Under the pieces are notes generated by a model, which worked only from the letters and a program-made list of their open reading frames with translations, did no database searches and was not told the DNA's origin. 8,051 nucleotides of DNA from Actinomycetes bacterium (GTDB taxonomy: Bacteria; Actinomycetota; Acidimicrobiia; Acidimicrobiales; Microtrichaceae). Positions 4,875 through 8,051 of the stretch are shown piece by piece. The stretch's first letter is position 1; every line of letters begins with the position of its first letter. The translations under genes were made by a program, and so were the position numbers. The stretch covers positions 1 to 8,051 of the forward strand of contig JAEZAI010000053.1 of the NCBI GenBank assembly GCA_023427825.1. Reading direction: 5' to 3'.

Positions 4875-6668
4875 ATGCACCCCGACGACACCACTGCCCC
4901 CGATGACAGCACTGCCCTCGACGACAGCACTGCTCCGGACGTCGGTTTCGACCGACTCGGACTCGACGCCCGACTGCTCGCCGCGCTCGCCGAGCTCGGC
5001 TACGAGGAGCCGACGCCGATCCAGCGGGCCGCCGTGCCCCGCCTGATCGAGCGGCGCGACCTCCTCGGCAGAGCGGCGACCGGCACCGGCAAGACCGCGG
5101 CGTTCGCGCTGCCGATCCTGCAGCGCCTGGCGGTCGACGGCTCCGGGGGCGGACCCTTCGCGCTGGTGCTGGTCCCCACACGGGAGCTGGCGATGCAGGT
5201 CAGCGAGGCGGTGCACCGCTACGGCCGTGGCATCGGCGCACGGGTGCTCCCGATCTACGGAGGCCAGCCGATCGGGCGGCAGCTCCACGCCCTGCAACGG
5301 GGAGTCGACGTCGTGGTGGCGACACCGGGACGGGCGATCGATCACCTCGAGCGGGGCTCGCTCGACCTGACGCACCTGTCGATGGTCGTGCTGGACGAGG
5401 CCGACGAGATGCTCGACATGGGCTTCTCGGAGGACATCGACGCCCTGCTCGCCGCCACACCCGAGTCCCGCCAGACCGTGCTGTTCTCGGCGACGATGCC
5501 GTCGCGCATCGACCGACTGGCCCGACGCCACCTGCGCGAGCCCGAACGCATCGAGATCGCCACGGAGCCGACGCCGAGCGGCGAGGCCCCGAGGGTGCGC
5601 GAGGTCGCCTACGTGGTGCCCCGCTCGCACAAGGCGGCGGCGCTCGGCCGCCTCCTCGACGTGGAGTCTCCTCCTGCGACCATCGTCTTCTGCCGCACCC
5701 GCATCGAGGTCGACCAGCTGACCGAGACGCTGAACGGTCGCGGCTACCGCGCCGAGGGCCTCCACGGCGGCATGAACCAGGAGCAGCGGGACCGGGTGAT
5801 GGGGCGGCTGCGGTCCGGCACGGCGGAGCTGCTCATCGCCACCGACGTGGCGGCACGCGGCCTCGACGTCGACAGCCTGACCCACGTCGTCAACTACGAC
5901 GTGCCCTCCGCTCCCGAGGCGTACGTGCACCGCATCGGCCGCGTGGGACGTGCGGGCCGGGAGGGCGTCGCCGTCACGTTGGCGGAGCCGCGTGAGCGCC
6001 GCCTGCTCAAGAACATCGAGCGGCTGACCGGCCGGCGCATCGCGGTCGAGCGTGTCCCGACGGTCGCCGACCTCCGGAGCCGACGGCTCGAGCAGACCGC
6101 AGCGCGGGTGCGCGATCACGTCGAGAGCGACAACCTCGACCGCTACCGCTCGGTGCTCGACCTGCTGACCGAGGAGCACGACCTCATCGACGTGGCGCTC
6201 GCGGCGATCGAGCTGGTCGACGAGCTGACGGCCCGCAGCGACGGCGACACCGCCGACATCCCTGACCTGGGCGACGAGAGCCGGTACCGGCCCCACGACA
6301 AGGACGGCTCCGGCAAGCGCCGCGACGGCAAGAACGGCAAGGGTCGCGACGGGAAGGCCCGCGGCGAAGCTCGCGACGGGAAGGGGAAGGGACGCAAGGG
6401 CGATCGCGAGCAGTGGTCCTCCACGTCCGGCGACACGACCCGCCTCTTCGTGGCGGTCGGACGCGAGGGAGGGATCCGACCGAAGGACCTCGTGGGCGCC
6501 TTCGCCGGGGAGTCCCCGCTCAAGGGGTCCGACATCGGCGGCATCCAGATCGCCGACCGGTTCTCGCTCGTCGAGGTCCCCGAGGCGCTCGCCGACGACG
6601 TCGTCGCCGCGATGCGCCACACCAAGATCAAGGGCCGGAAGGCGAAGGTCCGTCGCGAGCGCTTCTGA
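4875..6668 (+). CDS. deaD: DEAD-box ATP-dependent RNA helicase with DbpA/CsdA-type RNA-binding domain, 597 aa
   Basis: All helicase motifs are present: Q motif with PTPIQ (46-50), motif I ATGTGKT (68-74), Ia PTREL (101-105), TPGR (150-153), II DEAD (174-177), III SAT (205-207), IV IVFCRT (270-275), V ATDVAARGLDV (322-332) and VI HRIGRVGRAG (352-361, Val where Thr is commoner). An acidic-to-basic linker follows. Its stretch 475-511 is rich in RDGK units. Residues 521-596 (TTRLFVAVGREGGIRPKDLV onward, with FSLVEVPE and TKIKGRKAKVRR) form the C-terminal RNA-binding domain of the DbpA/CsdA type. Such enzymes unwind short RNA duplexes in ribosome assembly, cold adaptation and mRNA decay. The N-terminus carries three copies of an Asp-rich hexapeptide. 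The gene is divergent from DUF3097, and its last 41 bp overlap the convergent flavoprotein gene. The family call is firm; the symbol follows the usual name for this domain arrangement and the exact RNA target is unknown. Confidence 0.95.
   Translation: MHPDDTTAPDDSTALDDSTAPDVGFDRLGLDARLLAALAELGYEEPTPIQRAAVPRLIERRDLLGRAATGTGKTAAFALPILQRLAVDGSGGGPFALVLVPTRELAMQVSEAVHRYGRGIGARVLPIYGGQPIGRQLHALQRGVDVVVATPGRAIDHLERGSLDLTHLSMVVLDEADEMLDMGFSEDIDALLAATPESRQTVLFSATMPSRIDRLARRHLREPERIEIATEPTPSGEAPRVREVAYVVPRSHKAAALGRLLDVESPPATIVFCRTRIEVDQLTETLNGRGYRAEGLHGGMNQEQRDRVMGRLRSGTAELLIATDVAARGLDVDSLTHVVNYDVPSAPEAYVHRIGRVGRAGREGVAVTLAEPRERRLLKNIERLTGRRIAVERVPTVADLRSRRLEQTAARVRDHVESDNLDRYRSVLDLLTEEHDLIDVALAAIELVDELTARSDGDTADIPDLGDESRYRPHDKDGSGKRRDGKNGKGRDGKARGEARDGKGKGRKGDREQWSSTSGDTTRLFVAVGREGGIRPKDLVGAFAGESPLKGSDIGGIQIADRFSLVEVPEALADDVVAAMRHTKIKGRKAKVRRERF
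4884..4937 (+). repeat. Three in-frame 18-bp tandem repeats in the helicase N-terminus
   Basis: The units at 4884-4901, 4902-4919 and 4920-4937 each encode D-D-[ST]-T-A-[PL] and differ at only a few bases. They form an acidic, disordered-looking tail just before the helicase core. Because the unit is a multiple of three, copy-number change would preserve the frame. Confidence 0.85.
6297..6407 (+). other. Basic RDGK-rich linker of the helicase
   Basis: Residues 475-511 contain RDGK three times (483-486, 491-494, 500-503) among many Lys, Arg and Gly. The segment joins the helicase core to the RNA-binding domain. It looks disordered and RNA-binding; the role is inferred from composition. Confidence 0.7.
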
Positions 6669-7896
6669 ACGCCGACGACCGCAGCCACTCCAGCGCACCC
6701 TCGGCCGCGGCCACGCCGGTCGCGAACGACGCCTGCAGCAGGTAGCCGCCGGTCGGGGCGTCCCAGTCGAGCATCTCTCCCGCGACGAACGTACCGGGAC
6801 GGACCCGCAGCATGAGGTGCTCGTCGAGCTGGTCGAACCGCACCCCACCCGAGGTGGAGATCGCCCGCTCCAGTGGCGCCAGGCCGTCGACGCGCAGCGG
6901 GACGGAGCGGACGAGCGCGGCCAGGGCGGACGGGTCGTCCGGCAGCCGGTTCGCAGCGCCCTCCCGCAGGAGGCCCACCGCCACGGGAGGGAGTCCGACG
7001 GAGCGCCGAAGGGACGTGCTCACCGACTCCTTGGTCCGACGACGGGCGAGGCGCTCCGCGATGGCATCGAGGTCGAGGTCGGGACGCAGGACCACCCGCA
7101 CGACCACCGAGCCGGCTCGGTCGAGGGCGTGGCGCAGCTCTCGGGACAGCGCGTAGACCGCTCCGCCCTCGAGCCCGTGCTCGGTGACCATCAGCTCGCC
7201 GCGCACCGTGCGGTCGCCGACGGTGAGCGACACGTTCTTGACCGGCTCGCCGGCGAAGCGACCGGCGAACACCCCGGACCACGCGACGTCGATCCCGCAG
7301 TTCGAGGCGCGGAGGTCGGCCACCGCGACCCCTGCCGACTGCAGCACCTCGACCCACTCGCCGTCGGATCCGACCTTGGGCCAGCTGGCCCCGCCGAGGG
7401 CGAGGACGGCGACGTCGGGATGCACCGTCTCGGACGCTCCGGTCCTCACGATCCTGAGCTCGTGACCGGCGCCGCTCCACCCGCACCAGCGGATCCCCGT
7501 GCGGATCACGACGCCGAGCGAGCTCAGGCGCTCGAGCCACGCCCGCAGGAGGTCGTTCGCACGGAGCGACTCGGGGAACACCCGGCCGCTGGTCCCGACG
7601 AAGGTCGGCTCGCCCATCCCCTTGGCCCAGGCCCTCAGTGCGTCCGGATCGAACCCCTCGACGGCCGCCACCAGGCGTCGGTCGGCGTCGCCGTAGCGGG
7701 CGAGGAACGCGGTCAGGGGCTCGGAGTGCGTCAGGTTGAGTCCGCCACGTCCGGCCAGCAGCAGCTTCCGGCCGGGCGCCACCATGTGCTCGACGACCGT
7801 GACCGACACCCCTGCCGCCGCCAGCCGCTCGGCGGCGACGAGCCCCGCCGGACCGCCTCCGACGACGAGCGCCGTCGGGGTCACGTCGCGCTGCAC
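6628..7896 (-). CDS. FAD-dependent flavoprotein, HI0933/BaiN-like (TIGR03862, PP_4765 type), 422 aa
   Basis: The Rossmann motif VVGGGPAGL sits at residues 11-19 for FAD binding. GRKLLLAGRGGLNLTHSE (42-59) and GTSGRVFPES (101-110) are the signatures of the HI0933-like family. ALGGASWPKVGSDG (167-179) and AISTSGGVRF (345-354) point to the TIGR03862 subgroup. The C-terminal FAD segment is GTFVAGEMLDWDAPTGGYLL (368-387). The length is as expected. The start GTG 7896 has no ribosome site; a -10-like TACGTT lies 7 nt upstream, so a leaderless message is likely, although readthrough from the AlkB-like gene 16 bp upstream is also possible. The 3' end overlaps the convergent helicase gene by 41 bp. 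It is presumably a cytosolic oxidoreductase; the substrate is unknown, and a bile-acid role as in BaiN should not be assumed. Confidence 0.9.
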   Translation of the reverse strand: MQRDVTPTALVVGGGPAGLVAAERLAAAGVSVTVVEHMVAPGRKLLLAGRGGLNLTHSEPLTAFLARYGDADRRLVAAVEGFDPDALRAWAKGMGEPTFVGTSGRVFPESLRANDLLRAWLERLSSLGVVIRTGIRWCGWSGAGHELRIVRTGASETVHPDVAVLALGGASWPKVGSDGEWVEVLQSAGVAVADLRASNCGIDVAWSGVFAGRFAGEPVKNVSLTVGDRTVRGELMVTEHGLEGGAVYALSRELRHALDRAGSVVVRVVLRPDLDLDAIAERLARRRTKESVSTSLRRSVGLPPVAVGLLREGAANRLPDDPSALAALVRSVPLRVDGLAPLERAISTSGGVRFDQLDEHLMLRVRPGTFVAGEMLDWDAPTGGYLLQASFATGVAAAEGALEWLRSSAFRSARDGPSPSGP

Positions 7897-7903
7897 CCGG
7901 GCG

Positions 7904-7909
7904 AACGTA
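7904..7909 (-). promoter_or_regulatory. Putative -10 element (TACGTT) of the leaderless flavoprotein gene
   Basis: On the minus strand CGGTACGTTCG puts TACGTT 7 nt before GTG 7896, inside the 16-bp gap after the AlkB-like stop. The spacing and flanks match the DUF3097 promoter. The same 11-mer also occurs inside the flavoprotein gene (6786-6796), so the core alone is not proof. Confidence 0.45.
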
Positions 7910-7912
7910 CCG

Positions 7913-8051
7913 TCAGCTCACGCCCCGCGGACGGAACTGGACACTGATTCGCGGGCCGACCGGACGTGCGGTCTTGAGGACCGCGTGCTCCCACGTCCGC
8001 TGGCAGCTGCCGCCCATGACCAGCAGGTCGCCGTGGCCGACGGTGAACGCC
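7913..8051 (-). CDS. AlkB-like 2-oxoglutarate/Fe(II)-dependent dioxygenase, C-terminal 45 aa
   Basis: Only the end of the gene is in the window; the 5' part lies beyond 8051 and the stop is at 7913-7915. The visible residues include HGDLLVMGGSCQRTWEHAV and then GPRISVQFRPRG. In AlkB-family proteins the His of the WEH segment is the last iron ligand. The two Arg of R-x5-R (here RISVQFR) hold 2-oxoglutarate and the catalytic Asp. These enzymes remove alkyl groups from DNA or RNA bases by oxidation. The HxD iron motif cannot be checked here. The gene lies 16 bp upstream of the flavoprotein gene on the same strand, so the two may be partly cotranscribed. Substrate choice within the family is open. 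Confidence 0.85.
   Translation of the reverse strand, partial: AFTVGHGDLLVMGGSCQRTWEHAVLKTARPVGPRISVQFRPRGVS

Noticed and set aside
4815..6848. 677-codon minus-strand open frame opposite the helicase
   Set aside because: It mirrors the helicase in another frame and has no domain signature; long antisense frames are expected at this GC content.
6143..7540. 465-codon minus-strand open frame
   Set aside because: It spans the helicase end and the flavoprotein in a wrong frame and is strongly Arg-rich; the true flavoprotein frame has clear FAD motifs.
1..8051. Defence island, prophage, CRISPR or transposon content
   Set aside because: No nuclease-toxin, integrase, transposase, phage or CRISPR-repeat signal was seen; base composition looks even across the window.

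Overview
The window is about 8 kb of very GC-rich DNA carrying eight protein-coding genes and almost no non-coding space. The codon use, the DUF3097 gene, the F420-type PPOX oxidoreductase, the lipoproteins and the apparent leaderless GTG starts all point to a high-GC actinobacterium. An Acidimicrobiia-like lineage is my best guess, but no rRNA or marker gene is present to prove it. I see no tRNA, rRNA, CRISPR array, transposase or integrase. The region reads as ordinary chromosome rather than a mobile island.

Left part (1-1490): a minus-strand gene that runs off the left edge encodes a thiamine-pyrophosphate (acetolactate-synthase-like) enzyme with a shortened, apparently degenerate first domain. 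It is divergent, across about 50 bp, from a small PPOX-class probable F420-dependent oxidoreductase on the plus strand.

Middle (1565-3912): two tandem, translationally coupled plus-strand genes encode paralogous secreted lipoproteins. They share a beta-rich, possibly LolA/LppX-like body, two conserved cysteine motifs and the same C-terminal ending. The first carries an extra predicted-helical domain.

Right-centre (3917-6668): a minus-strand DUF3097 gene, whose core resembles a TOPRIM fold, converges on the lipoprotein pair with a 4-bp gap. It is divergent from a full-length DEAD-box RNA helicase with a DbpA/CsdA-type C-terminal RNA-binding domain. The pair may both act on nucleic acid, but that is inference.

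Right edge (6628-8051): a minus-strand HI0933/BaiN-like flavoprotein overlaps the helicase 3' end by 41 bp. Sixteen bases upstream of it ends the 3' part of an AlkB-like 2-oxoglutarate/Fe(II) dioxygenase gene that leaves the window.

The most useful regulatory observation is a shared -10-type element (core CGGTACNNTCG) in front of three transcription units. At two of them (DUF3097 and the flavoprotein) it sits exactly 7 nt from a GTG start, as expected for leaderless mRNAs, and the match continues into the first codons. I found no convincing undescribed multi-gene system. The points most worth following are the degenerate TPP enzyme, the lipoprotein pair, the TOPRIM-like DUF3097 protein and the shared promoter element.
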